In this document: piece after piece, positions 1 to 9,614 of the stretch
Position numbering within the stretch: position 1 is the first letter of the stretch
Layout: every line of letters begins with the position of its first letter
Origin: a virus
Length of the DNA: 64,000 nucleotides
IMG/VR virus record: IMGVR_UViG_3300006037_000005
Span: 1 to 64,000 of that record
Strand: one strand, 5' to 3'
Notes under the pieces: model-generated
Seen by the model: only the letters and a program-made list of their open reading frames with translations
Database searches by the model: none
Told to the model about the DNA's origin: nothing
Translations under genes and position numbers: made by a program

Positions 1-2388
1 TGTGATGAAGTTTACAACTATATTGAAAAATTTGGATCTAAAGAACAAAAATCTAAACTAAAGGTTTACAACAAGAAAGTTGAAGAATCTTTAGATGGTG
101 AAAAAGATAAAGATGCTGATATAAGAACAGAAAATTTCAACAAAATCAAATCTTTATTTGGTAAACAAAATTCATATTCTTCTGCTGGATGGGGTGGTAT
201 ATCAGTCTGGGCATTAAAAGATAACAATTCTACTGGAATATTTCTTGTCGTTGATGACAATGACAATGTTGCTATTGTTGAAAGAACCTTCAATGAAGAG
301 AGAGATGAAAATGAAGATGAAGATATAATGTTGGTTTCTATTGATGATGATATAGATGGAATACTTGATAAAGCGATGTCTATCAAATCTGGAAAAATAG
401 TTGAATCAAAAGGTTTTGATATAGAAGATGTTGCAAGTATTCTGTATGATTTGAGATCTTTCGGACTTGTTGATCAAGAAAAAAATTATCAAAAACTACT
501 CGATTATCTTGAATCGAAAGATGATAAATTGGGAATTCCTAAAGATTCTGTTGGTTTTGGTAATTTCGTTTTCGATTTATATGAAAGATTTGGACTGGGT
601 GTATCACCAGGAGATGATGAAGTAAAAGAAGCTATATCAGATAGGATAAAGGAGATGATAGAGATTGGTGAATCTAAAAAACCAAATTCTGAATCTCCCA
701 TGGATGAATACAAAAGAAAAGCCAAGGAAAGATTTTCAAAAGCAATGGGTAAATCTAAAACCATGCTCGGCTACAAATCTGGAAACGGTGAATTTGAATA
801 TTCGGTATCAGATAAAGCATCTAAACAGAACCAAAAGAATTTTTCAACAAAAGGTGGTTCTTTGATGGATGAATATAAAAAAGATGCTAAGAAAAGATTT
901 GATAAAGCTTTTTCCAAAGTTAAGGAATCCAAATCTGATAATCTTGACATTTCTGTTTCAATAATGGAAGATATCCTGCTTTCTAAACATTTAACAAAAC
1001 TTGGTATAGAATTTGAAAGAAACAAGGCAGATAATATACCAAACGGTATCAGATATGAAATTTCTTGTTCTGCCAAAGAAAGAACATCTCTGGAAGATTA
1101 TTTAGAAAAAGTTGGTTACAAAATTAAAATCAATGAATCAAGAATAAAAGAAGATAACTCTAAAGCATATCGAAAATCTGGACACAAAGACTTTGTTAAA
1201 CTTCTTTCTAAATACAAACTTTCACCAGAAATGGGCAAGGTTACTGGTGAAGAATCTCAAGAATATTTCTTTCCAGACAATGCTGAAAAAGAACTTGAGA
1301 AATTTGGTTATTCAAGACTTAAAAAAGATAAAGTTACTGATAAGGGTGATAAAAATTTCGGAAAATCTGGATATTTTGTTACTTATAATTGGGTTAATGA
1401 GTCTATTTATCGTGATCCATTGAAACAAAGTTCGTTGGAACACATCGCAGATATGATAAAAAGGTCAATAAAACGCAACGGAGGTGAATTATCACAAAGT
1501 ACAATTTTAGACGAGATAGATTATGATGATGGTGATTATCAAATTAGACGAGATGAGGATTTGGATTCAAATGATATACATTTCATAGAAAAATATTTAT
1601 TAGGAGAAATAAATGAGTCTATTTATTTCGAATCTTCAGAAGATATTATAACAATAGATCATGATCAAAATTGTTCGTTTGTTGGACAAATAGGCGGTTC
1701 TTGTTTTTTAACTGCTGGTACAAAAGTTAAAGTATTATCAAATGATGGTTTATCAAAAACTGTTAAAATACTTGATGGATCTTTCAAAGGTGATGTTTGT
1801 ACAATATCTTCAATAACAAATGAATCAAAATCTTTAAATTTCAGAAAACCAATAATCCTTGGTGTCAGTCATTTCATAAATGAAGCCAAAATCAAAAAAG
1901 ATTACATGCTTGAAATCACTAAAAAAGATGGTTTCGACAGAGAATATTTTGAAGATATTAATGATATGAATGATGCTCTTGAATCTTTATCTGAAGAAGA
2001 GGCTAAAAATTATAAAACCTATAAAAGAGATAATAAAGGCCAATATAAGCCAATCACTGAATCAAAAGATTTAAAATTGTCGTATATTGGCAAAGATTCT
2101 TGGGGTAGAAAAACATATAAAGGATCTGATGACAGAAACTATGTTGGGGTAGATGATGAAATCTATTCCACAACAACACAAGGAGAACCGTCATATCCAA
2201 TAACAAATTATACAATAATTTTTCCAATCACTGAATCAAAAGATGATTTCGATGCTCAATTATTGAAAGTTAAAAACTGGTTCGATTCAAAATATGACAG
2301 TTCCCATGATTTCGCCTTCGATGGAAATCTTATTCAAGTATACAACGGGAAGAAACTTGTTGAAAGTCTTGATATTACAACAATATAA
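1..2388 (+). CDS. Large acidic protein with repeated prohead-protease-like sites (5' partial)
   Basis: The frame is open from base 1, so the start lies outside the window; 795 codons are visible. I recognise no catalytic domain. The protein is Lys/Asp/Glu rich and modular. Two copies of an 18-residue MDEYK...KRF element begin near bases 700 and 865. Short segments are separated by about nine I/L/V-x-E-S/A motifs (IVES, IGES, VKES, INES, VNES, INES, INEA, ITES, ITES, LVES). T4 gp21 prohead protease cuts after Glu in (I/L)-x-E, and the same motif recurs in this phage's scaffold and capsid N-terminus. I infer an internal head protein or polyprotein cut during maturation. It ends at a bidirectional terminator facing terL. 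Confidence 0.75.
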   Translation, partial: CDEVYNYIEKFGSKEQKSKLKVYNKKVEESLDGEKDKDADIRTENFNKIKSLFGKQNSYSSAGWGGISVWALKDNNSTGIFLVVDDNDNVAIVERTFNEERDENEDEDIMLVSIDDDIDGILDKAMSIKSGKIVESKGFDIEDVASILYDLRSFGLVDQEKNYQKLLDYLESKDDKLGIPKDSVGFGNFVFDLYERFGLGVSPGDDEVKEAISDRIKEMIEIGESKKPNSESPMDEYKRKAKERFSKAMGKSKTMLGYKSGNGEFEYSVSDKASKQNQKNFSTKGGSLMDEYKKDAKKRFDKAFSKVKESKSDNLDISVSIMEDILLSKHLTKLGIEFERNKADNIPNGIRYEISCSAKERTSLEDYLEKVGYKIKINESRIKEDNSKAYRKSGHKDFVKLLSKYKLSPEMGKVTGEESQEYFFPDNAEKELEKFGYSRLKKDKVTDKGDKNFGKSGYFVTYNWVNESIYRDPLKQSSLEHIADMIKRSIKRNGGELSQSTILDEIDYDDGDYQIRRDEDLDSNDIHFIEKYLLGEINESIYFESSEDIITIDHDQNCSFVGQIGGSCFLTAGTKVKVLSNDGLSKTVKILDGSFKGDVCTISSITNESKSLNFRKPIILGVSHFINEAKIKKDYMLEITKKDGFDREYFEDINDMNDALESLSEEEAKNYKTYKRDNKGQYKPITESKDLKLSYIGKDSWGRKTYKGSDDRNYVGVDDEIYSTTTQGEPSYPITNYTIIFPITESKDDFDAQLLKVKNWFDSKYDSSHDFAFDGNLIQVYNGKKLVESLDITTI

Positions 2389-2401
2389 AACCATAAAAAT
2401 T

Positions 2402-2429
2402 AAAGGGCAACAAATATTTGTTGCCCTTT
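2402..2429. terminator. Bidirectional terminator, 28-bp perfect palindrome
   Basis: A perfect palindrome with arms AAAGGGCAACAAAT is bordered by T-runs on both strands. It sits between the convergent ends of the head-protein candidate (+) and terL (-), so it can stop transcription from both sides. Confidence 0.85.
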
Positions 2430-2436
2430 TCTATAT

Positions 2437-4344
2437 CTAAACAAGACCATCAAATTCTGATGTATCAAGTTCTCTTTCTTCATCCTCTTCCAAATCTTCA
2501 CCCCCATTAAGTAAAAATGAATACATATCAGAATTTTTACCATCTGATTCTTTGAAATCAATACCTGAACCATCCATTTTGGCTGATATTTCTTTTGAAA
2601 ATTCTATATTTTTCTCCTTGGACCAACCATCCATGATAGCATATATCTGCTCAAGATACATTCTTGCCTCCATATATTTTGCTTGGTTTATGAGGGTAGC
2701 ACAAGTATCATCATGCCCTGTATTCGAAGCATATGATCCAGATTTTGTCTTGGCATATGACATAAGTTCGTTAACAGTATTTTGTTCGAGTATTATAAGC
2801 TGTTTATTTTTTGCTTTAACTTTAAATTTATTAGTTGCATCTATTTTTATGTTCACATTTGTTTTAACACCAATTTTTTCGGTCTTTCCGTCTATTCTGT
2901 GTAGAAATTTAACAAAAAGATCTTGTATTGATATTCTATTGTTGTCACCATAAAGTTTTTGTAATTCTGAAAGGAAATAATTTCCCTCAAAATTTACTTC
3001 AAGTATAGCCTTTATATTATCATTAAAAAGATCAATTATAATGTGGTAGAACATTCTTGCTTGCTCTGGTATTTCCACATTGTTACATCTCCACATTGCA
3101 ATTTGTACAGATTTAAAAAATCCAGATTCATTACCATAATAATCAAGATTCAAGATTTCATCTTTAGACATTGGTAAAATCTTGAAAATATTGAAAACAG
3201 TATAATCACCAAGACCATCCTCTCCACCTCCGATGTCCATTATGATCGTATATTGATTATTTTTGTTTTTGAATTCTGAAATATCAATTTTATTGAAAAC
3301 ACAAAAATTATAATAAGGTAGATCAAGATTTTCCCAATTTTGTGGATATTTATTAACAAAATTTGATGCTTGTGATTTTATCTTTCTTAATTCATCGGAT
3401 TTCAATATCAAAGTTGACCCAGCTAAAAATTGACATGCATATTCTTGGTTGAAATCTTCTTCGTTACCGCCAAGATTAGCTATCTCATCTTTTTTCCATA
3501 ATTCATCTCTGTATGAAATCTCATTACCATTTTCATCAACCTTGGTAGGAACTTCATACCAATAGGTAACCATTGGATGGAAACCATTTTTAGAATTTAT
3601 AGCAAGATTCCAAATTTCCCAAAATTTGTTGAATCCTCTTGGTGTTGATGTTAAAATAAGCTTGTGGCTTGGTATAGATGAGATTGTTGGTAATGCTGTT
3701 CTCCAAAAATCGTCTATAAAATTTTTGTCGATCAGAGCAAATTCATCTATATAAAGAAAATCTGCAGTAAAAGATGCGCCAGATTTAGCAGTAGTAGTAA
3801 GACCAGTTATTTTCACTCCATTGTCAAAAACTTTGGTTTGAGTATTGTTTGTCACAATTCCAGGCTTTAACCAAAATGGTAGGTTTTTATAGATAGACAT
3901 TATTTTGTCTAATAGATCTTTAACTTTGTCACCATTTTGTGAAATTAGTACTATATTTTTATCAGTATTAGCTAGAATATACCAAACAATGTATATAGCA
4001 GTAACAATGGATTTGCCACATTGTCTACTTGCCATATAGATAATTTTTTGATAATTGATATAACCCTCTAAAACTCTTTTTTGGTATTTCCTTAATTTTA
4101 TAATTTTCTGACCATCATCAGTCTTAACTTTAGCATAGGTTTGTGTAAAATAATAAGGATTTGCACAGATCTTTGTATACTCATCTGCCTCCCATTGGTT
4201 ATATTCGAAATTTATGTTCTGATTTCGAAGTTCAGAATCCCCATCAAAAAAAGGTGTACTCTTTGGTTTTCTACCAGTAGTATTAATTTCCTTAATAAGT
4301 TTATCTATTGATATTGTTGACCATATACCAGATGAAACTTTCAT
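2437..4344 (-). CDS. terL: Terminase large subunit (gp17-like)
   Basis: 635 aa packaging motor ATPase plus headful nuclease, close to T4 gp17 (610 aa). The ATPase has a Walker A-type SRQCGKS at residues 106-112 and a Walker B FLYIDE near 196-201, followed by a coupling-type TSTPRGFNKFWE segment. The C-terminal RNase H-fold nuclease shows IIMDIGGGEDG near residue 370 and GHDDTC near 560, which supply acidic metal ligands. It lies on the opposite strand to most late genes and faces a divergent + strand gene across 36 bp. The start ATG at 4344 follows an A/T-rich leader. Identification is firm from the motif order. Confidence 0.95.
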   Translation of the reverse strand: MKVSSGIWSTISIDKLIKEINTTGRKPKSTPFFDGDSELRNQNINFEYNQWEADEYTKICANPYYFTQTYAKVKTDDGQKIIKLRKYQKRVLEGYINYQKIIYMASRQCGKSIVTAIYIVWYILANTDKNIVLISQNGDKVKDLLDKIMSIYKNLPFWLKPGIVTNNTQTKVFDNGVKITGLTTTAKSGASFTADFLYIDEFALIDKNFIDDFWRTALPTISSIPSHKLILTSTPRGFNKFWEIWNLAINSKNGFHPMVTYWYEVPTKVDENGNEISYRDELWKKDEIANLGGNEEDFNQEYACQFLAGSTLILKSDELRKIKSQASNFVNKYPQNWENLDLPYYNFCVFNKIDISEFKNKNNQYTIIMDIGGGEDGLGDYTVFNIFKILPMSKDEILNLDYYGNESGFFKSVQIAMWRCNNVEIPEQARMFYHIIIDLFNDNIKAILEVNFEGNYFLSELQKLYGDNNRISIQDLFVKFLHRIDGKTEKIGVKTNVNIKIDATNKFKVKAKNKQLIILEQNTVNELMSYAKTKSGSYASNTGHDDTCATLINQAKYMEARMYLEQIYAIMDGWSKEKNIEFSKEISAKMDGSGIDFKESDGKNSDMYSFLLNGGEDLEEDEERELDTSEFDGLV

Positions 4345-4380
4345 AAAATATTAAAATAATTTTTATATATACTACTTTTA

Positions 4381-4734
4381 ATGCATACATATCACAAAAT
4401 AGGTGACAGAACATTTTATAGTTTCGAAAACACAAATACTGAACTCAAACCAAAAGAAAAAGCCAAATTTATATTCGATAAACTTGTTAAAAAAGAATAT
4501 AGCATGGCACAATTATCAAGTGCCATATCGGAAATCATAATATCAGAATCTTTTTGGTACACCAAAAATCCAGAGAGGGAAATATCAATAATAGTAAAAG
4601 CTTTGTTTATAGCAACAAAAGGTTTTATCACAGAGGATAATAGACTAAGGATTGTTAAATCAATGTCTGATGAAATACAGAAACTTGCTGATATAGCAAA
4701 AATAACAAATGAAAATAATAACAGAATAGAATAA
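4381..4734 (+). CDS. Small helical protein next to terL, possible small terminase
   Basis: 117 aa, largely helical by composition, with no motif I recognise. It starts 36 bp from the divergent terL start and its stop is followed after 8 bp by the next + gene. Size and position next to terL would suit a small terminase subunit (T4 gp16), but no sequence feature confirms this and the call is only a suggestion. Confidence 0.7.
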   Translation: MHTYHKIGDRTFYSFENTNTELKPKEKAKFIFDKLVKKEYSMAQLSSAISEIIISESFWYTKNPEREISIIVKALFIATKGFITEDNRLRIVKSMSDEIQKLADIAKITNENNNRIE

Positions 4735-4742
4735 GATACAAT

Positions 4743-5306
4743 ATGAGCAAACATTTAGTTCTAGTAACAGAATTCAATACTTGTGGTGGTCGTGAAGTTA
4801 AAAAATTCACAGAAAGAACAGTACCATCTGTTGAAACAAGAGATTCCTCAATATCGTTAATTTTTGAAGAATTATCAGAATATGCTAAAGCCTCTGGTAG
4901 AAATACAAAATTTGCTGAATTTTGTAGGAAATACTACTTCGATAGTCTTGTTAAAACAGAAAATGGATTCGAATTGCCACCAAACACAGATAAATTTGAT
5001 GAAGCAGAAGTTCTCGATGCTTTAAATGATCTTGAGGTAACAGTCCTTGGTGGATACAATGTTTGTGGTTATACAGATATCGCAGATGAAAGTTTTCAAG
5101 ATGTTATGGAATCAAACATGTCAAAATTCCTTGATAATAAAGAGGACGCTATCGAAGCTTGTAAAGAAAATTCAGAACTGATGTTTGTCGAAATATCTCT
5201 TGAAAATAGAATTGTTTATGCTCTAAGGAGAATATCTGACAACAAAATCATGAAAGGGAAGAATTATAAGAAAGTTGATCACAAAGAAAAATATTTCTCG
5301 AAATAA
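4743..5306 (+). CDS. Hypothetical protein (187 aa)
   Basis: An unrecognised soluble protein, acidic in the middle with a basic C-terminus. It shares an apparent + strand transcript with the preceding gene (8-bp spacing). It contains two Cys-Gly pairs (NTCGG near residue 13 and NVCGY near 107) but no complete zinc motif. Position among late genes suggests a virion or assembly role, which is inference only. Confidence 0.75.
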   Translation: MSKHLVLVTEFNTCGGREVKKFTERTVPSVETRDSSISLIFEELSEYAKASGRNTKFAEFCRKYYFDSLVKTENGFELPPNTDKFDEAEVLDALNDLEVTVLGGYNVCGYTDIADESFQDVMESNMSKFLDNKEDAIEACKENSELMFVEISLENRIVYALRRISDNKIMKGKNYKKVDHKEKYFSK

Positions 5307-5327
5307 AAATTTTTTGGTTTGCACAAA

Positions 5328-5335
5328 AATAAATA
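5328..5335 (+). promoter_or_regulatory. AATAAATA late-promoter-like box
   Basis: This octamer resembles the T4 late box TATAAATA. It lies 23 bp before the ATG of a 37-codon ORF and 160 bp before the terminator at 5495. In DNA this AT-rich, one copy alone would mean little. Confidence 0.3.
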
Positions 5336-5358
5336 TTGAGAATTATGCAAAATTCTTG

Positions 5359-5472
5359 ATGCATAATGGTCTATTTGATGGTATTGATAAGGCAATGGTC
5401 GAATCCAAAAGATGCTATGGTGAATTTATAAGATTATCAATAGGTAATAATCTATTGTTTTGCAAAATATAA
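5359..5472 (+). CDS. Possible small protein (37 aa)
   Basis: A short ORF beginning MHNGLFDG, between the 187-aa gene and the 5495 terminator. The frame is also open upstream, overlapping the previous gene, so the true start is uncertain. Only its position between a late-type box and a terminator supports it. Confidence 0.35.
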   Translation: MHNGLFDGIDKAMVESKRCYGEFIRLSIGNNLLFCKI

Positions 5473-5494
5473 AAGAAATAGGTTGAGGTTCAGT

Positions 5495-5523
5495 AAAAGC
5501 CCAACAAATTTTGTTGGGCTTTT
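5495..5523. terminator. Bidirectional terminator
   Basis: Arms AAAAGCCCAACA and TGTTGGGCTTTT enclose a 5-base loop. The T-run favours termination on +, and the A-run lets it serve the convergent - gene ending at 5529. Confidence 0.85.
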
Positions 5524-5528
5524 CTTTA

Positions 5529-6410
5529 TTATTCTGCAAGAGTTAATATATCAGCCCAATCTTCTTTAGCCTTATTTAAATCAGAAAACCAATTTTCATT
5601 GAACAAATATATTCTATTACAAAGTTCGTCCTTTATCTCATCTTTGTAATTAGAATTCCTTATCTTGCTACAAACAGCATCGATATCAGAAGTCTTAACC
5701 TCTTGGTCTTCATCGGTTATTTTAGCCAAAAGTTCAGCAATCTCTTGGAAACATTCATTAACAACATCTTCTGAAATTATTTCTTTTTGCCATTCTTTCT
5801 GTTTGAAAGATTCTTTTATTTGAAAATAACACTCGTCTATATCAGTGTTAATGAAGGTCAATTCCAAATATTCCTTACATTTATCAAGTGCCAATTGCTT
5901 TACACCATCCTTAACTGATGGATCAACAAGAATATCAAGAAGTTTAGTCATAAGTTGAGTATCCTCCTCCCTCTTATTAATGAAATTTTTACCTTCTATG
6001 AGTTCAGTCAAAATTTCAGAATCAGTTTTTCCTGTAGATTCATCAGATTCAATCAATTTGGTTGTTATGATCTCTTTAAATTCATCCTCTGTTGGGTTTG
6101 TTAACAACAGATCACCGTTTTTGTATAATAAAATATCATTATCATAATTCAAATCGAATTTATCAACACCAATTTTAAAATCTATATTTTCACCATTGAC
6201 TGATGACGATGCTCCATGTGGTACAACAGAAAGATATCCATATTTGATGTTATTCTTTTTTAATAAATCAGAAAAAACATCAAATTTATCATCATTTGAC
6301 AATTTTTCCGACTCAGAGGCTTTATCTATAGATTCTGAGATTTTTGATTCAATAATCTTTTTTTTATTTTTAAGAAAATCACTAAAAGAGATTCTATTTA
6401 TTTTTTCCAT
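5529..6410 (-). CDS. Candidate internal head protein with capsid-targeting-like N-terminus
   Basis: 293 aa from the ATG at 6410, which follows an AATAAAAATTAGT leader; an upstream ATG at 6455 would add a short hydrophobic stretch. The N-terminus reads MEKINRISFSDFLKNKK and then IIES and KISES. A short hydrophobic/basic head followed by I-x-E-S resembles the capsid targeting sequence of T4 internal proteins, which gp21 removes after Glu. The rest is acidic and helical with no recognised domain. The opposite orientation to its neighbours is notable. The head role is inference from the N-terminal motif and late-gene context. Confidence 0.75.
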   Translation of the reverse strand: MEKINRISFSDFLKNKKKIIESKISESIDKASESEKLSNDDKFDVFSDLLKKNNIKYGYLSVVPHGASSSVNGENIDFKIGVDKFDLNYDNDILLYKNGDLLLTNPTEDEFKEIITTKLIESDESTGKTDSEILTELIEGKNFINKREEDTQLMTKLLDILVDPSVKDGVKQLALDKCKEYLELTFINTDIDECYFQIKESFKQKEWQKEIISEDVVNECFQEIAELLAKITDEDQEVKTSDIDAVCSKIRNSNYKDEIKDELCNRIYLFNENWFSDLNKAKEDWADILTLAE

Positions 6411-6453
6411 ACTAATTTTTATTGTATATAATATTCCTTTGACCATTACCGAC

Positions 6454-6461
6454 AATAAATA
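6454..6461 (+). promoter_or_regulatory. AATAAATA late-promoter-like box before sheath gene
   Basis: Located 21 bp upstream of the sheath ATG, in the gap between divergent genes. Compare the T4 late consensus TATAAATA recognised by gp55. Confidence 0.45.
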
Positions 6462-6482
6462 TTTAAAATAAATTACGTAATC

Positions 6483-9400
6483 ATGGCAATAATTTCTGGA
6501 ATAGATCTTTCAAAATTTAGTTCGTCTGGAGCAGGTGTATATACAGTATACAATGATGATACCCAACAACCAAATCAAATCGGCAACCAAGTTGTTAAAT
6601 TGGTGGTTGGTTTTTCTAAAACTGGTCCATTCAACACTTTAACCTTTATAAATACGAGAGATAAAAAAACTGCACAATCGATATATGGTTCTATAGATAA
6701 ATCCTTGGAAAGAAAAGGCTCTTTTTTCCATAGATCTCTTGATATTGCATTGGAATCTGGTCCAGTTTTGGCCTTAAACTTATTGAAATTAAACAATGAA
6801 ACTGTATACGGAGTACCAACAGCAAACGCTGATACAACTCAATATAGGTCATTTTCTCTGGATATCGTTGATCCAAATGGTGTAAATAGATCAAAATTAC
6901 TGTCTTCTTTCTATAACAAAGAAAGACTTTGGAGAGCAGACAGAAATTATTTGCTTGCTACAAGAGATGTTGTTGATAATAAAAAATTATTCAATATAGT
7001 GAATTTATCACAATCGCCTTGCTCTATCATATTGAGAAAATCATCTGCTACTGGGTATGATGTTACAGCAAAGGAATGGTATGGTTCTAAAGATATACCG
7101 AGTTTCGTAAAGGAGGGGGATTTCATTTCAGATTATTTCATCGATGTCTATGTTATTGATGGTAAATTTGATTCATCAAAATATCTGCAATTATCAACTG
7201 ATCCTGTTATGGGTAAGTATTTTGATGTGAATGGTTTAATAGTTTCAAATCTAACAGAATTTTTGAATCTACCAGAGGTTAGTGTGAGATCACAATTTAC
7301 TGGTTGTATCATACCGAATTTCAAAGATAAAAACAATGTTTCTCAATTTATTGAAGATATCATAAATCGTGATACTTCGAGAACAGGTCTACTTTGTGCC
7401 ATTGATAGAAAAGAACTTGATGCTTATGATACTGAAACCAATACAAGTTTCGTTGATCTAATAGGACATAGATTGCTTTCTAATCCAATAACAGATGTTA
7501 ATTTCTTATCTTATAAGAAAAGAATTGTAAGCAATTTTGCATATGTTAGACAATCTAATGTTACACAATCATACACAGCAACTTCTTACACTGGTGTTAC
7601 GATAGCTAGTTTACCAAACAAGATAACTGTCACTATCACTAATGCAAACCCTGGATTCGCTAATTTTACTTCCAATAATTTCAGTTTAAAAAGTCATGTA
7701 ATTGGATTAACAACAGCGGCAGGTTTATCTGCTGGTATCACGAATCCATCTCCTGTCTTAACAATCACTAGATTACAAAAATCAGCAACTCAAATAGTTT
7801 TTGATTTAACATCACCACTAAAAGCCACAGAAAATACTTATTCTGGATCTTTTGTTGACATAAACGGTGTATCAACCACACAATTGACTTATACATATAA
7901 TCATACAGAATTCGAAATTGATGGTACAGATACATTCTATGTGGCTAAACCAGATTCTGCATTTGCTGTTGATTATTTGGCTGGTAAAATTGTTGATGGT
8001 GATAAAATTTTTGATGGTATTGCTACTCAATATATCAAAATTGATAAAATTTATGATGATTCAACTTTCTATAATGATTATAGTCCAATATTCAAAGTTA
8101 GTCTATTCTCAGATCAGGATTTAACAGTGCCAATATCGACTGGTCAGGCTATTGGATTTGGTCAAAGTTTCGATTCATCTGGATTTGCTATAACAAATAT
8201 TAACACCATTAATATTATTTCTTATTTAGATTCTTTAAACAAAAGATATCAGGCTATAAGAATTTCATCGAATATTGTCATTGTTCCAATAGCTAATCAA
8301 TCAGAGATAGCTTATGGTGATTACCTTATTGGTCTAGATTCTGATGGTAATGAGGTCTTGACAAAGATACTCTCTATAAAGAAATATAATTATCCAAGCA
8401 ATTCACCATCACCAACACATATTGCACTTGAAACCTATTATCCAGCCAAATTGATAATAGATCCATCTGGTGATACTTATGTTGAAAGATATAAACCAAT
8501 CCAGAATTTCTTTGATAGATTTGATTTGACTTATCTTCCTGGCTTCTCAATAAAAACTACCGCCTTGCCTAACAACACGACTCAGAGGGTAAATGAGATC
8601 TATGGTGTTCTTGAATCAACAAATCTTTTCAATACTTTGATTGATCCAGAGATGGTTAATTTCAGATATATTGTTGATACTTTCAATGGTGGTCTTGAGA
8701 CAAATTCGAAAAGGCTATTATCAAGACTTGCCAAATTCAGATCTAAAGCATTGGGTTTGTTGAACACACCATCTGTGCAAGAATTCTTGAATTCAACAGA
8801 TCCAAGATTTACTAATACACCAACACCATCCGACCCTCTGCCAGTTCTTAATGTGGCACACATATTTGATGGTGGTAACTTGGCTGAAGCACCATCTTTT
8901 AGATACACCCTACCAGAAGAAATAGATGGAGCGTCTTATGTTGGTTTCTTTACACCAAATATTGTCATAAACGACGATGGTGAAGTTTCTGTTCCACCAG
9001 CAGCTTATGTTTCTAACAATTTTGTTGAAAAATTTACATCTGGTAATCCTTACAAACCAACTGCTGGTAAAAGAAGAGGTTCTATTGTTGGGGCGAACAT
9101 ATTGAGATTGGAAAGAGATTTTGATATAAAAGAAAGAGGTTTACTTGAAGCAAAAGGTATAAACCCCATCAAACAATCATCTGATGGTTCTATGCAAATC
9201 TATGGTAATACTACTTCTTTCAAAAAATATAGTTCTACTTTGAATGATTTACATGCAAGAGATACCTTAATTCAAATCGAAATCGAAACGGAAAATATTC
9301 TTAACAATTATGTTTTTGAATATAATGATGATCCAACAAGAATTGAAGTTAAGGGTTTATTGAAAAATTATCTGAATACTTTACAAACTGGTTTCAAAGC

Positions 9401-9578
9401 AATAACCTTTAATGATGTTATATTTGATTCTAAAAATAATCCAGATGCGATCATAAGAGAGAATATCGGTCTTGTTGATATTGTTGTTCAAATACCAAAT
9501 GTGCTTAGAGTTTTTGTTAATAGAATTACTATAACTAGAACAGGTGGAGCATCATCTGGAGGTTTCATACCAGCATAA
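6483..9578 (+). CDS. Contractile tail sheath protein (gp18-like)
   Basis: 1031 aa, larger than T4 gp18 (659 aa). The N-terminus (MAIISGIDLSKF, then VVGFSKTGPFN) and the C-terminal domain (LERDFDIKERGLLEAKGINPI, then ILNNYVFEYND, then an alternating hydrophobic VDIVVQIPNVLRVFV strand near the end) follow sheath architecture. These termini form the conserved core that polymerises round the tube and contracts. The extra length lies in the middle, roughly residues 350-650, rich in Thr/Ser/Asn and probably surface domains. The tube gene follows 36 bp later, the T4 order. Confidence 0.92.
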   Translation: MAIISGIDLSKFSSSGAGVYTVYNDDTQQPNQIGNQVVKLVVGFSKTGPFNTLTFINTRDKKTAQSIYGSIDKSLERKGSFFHRSLDIALESGPVLALNLLKLNNETVYGVPTANADTTQYRSFSLDIVDPNGVNRSKLLSSFYNKERLWRADRNYLLATRDVVDNKKLFNIVNLSQSPCSIILRKSSATGYDVTAKEWYGSKDIPSFVKEGDFISDYFIDVYVIDGKFDSSKYLQLSTDPVMGKYFDVNGLIVSNLTEFLNLPEVSVRSQFTGCIIPNFKDKNNVSQFIEDIINRDTSRTGLLCAIDRKELDAYDTETNTSFVDLIGHRLLSNPITDVNFLSYKKRIVSNFAYVRQSNVTQSYTATSYTGVTIASLPNKITVTITNANPGFANFTSNNFSLKSHVIGLTTAAGLSAGITNPSPVLTITRLQKSATQIVFDLTSPLKATENTYSGSFVDINGVSTTQLTYTYNHTEFEIDGTDTFYVAKPDSAFAVDYLAGKIVDGDKIFDGIATQYIKIDKIYDDSTFYNDYSPIFKVSLFSDQDLTVPISTGQAIGFGQSFDSSGFAITNINTINIISYLDSLNKRYQAIRISSNIVIVPIANQSEIAYGDYLIGLDSDGNEVLTKILSIKKYNYPSNSPSPTHIALETYYPAKLIIDPSGDTYVERYKPIQNFFDRFDLTYLPGFSIKTTALPNNTTQRVNEIYGVLESTNLFNTLIDPEMVNFRYIVDTFNGGLETNSKRLLSRLAKFRSKALGLLNTPSVQEFLNSTDPRFTNTPTPSDPLPVLNVAHIFDGGNLAEAPSFRYTLPEEIDGASYVGFFTPNIVINDDGEVSVPPAAYVSNNFVEKFTSGNPYKPTAGKRRGSIVGANILRLERDFDIKERGLLEAKGINPIKQSSDGSMQIYGNTTSFKKYSSTLNDLHARDTLIQIEIETENILNNYVFEYNDDPTRIEVKGLLKNYLNTLQTGFKAITFNDVIFDSKNNPDAIIRENIGLVDIVVQIPNVLRVFVNRITITRTGGASSGGFIPA

Positions 9579-9614
9579 TAAAATATAATTTGTTAAATAT
9601 TAAAAGAATAAAAT

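Noticed and set aside
4381-4734. Firm call as small terminase
   Set aside because: Only size and position support it; no HTH or gp16 motif is visible, so it is left as a possibility.
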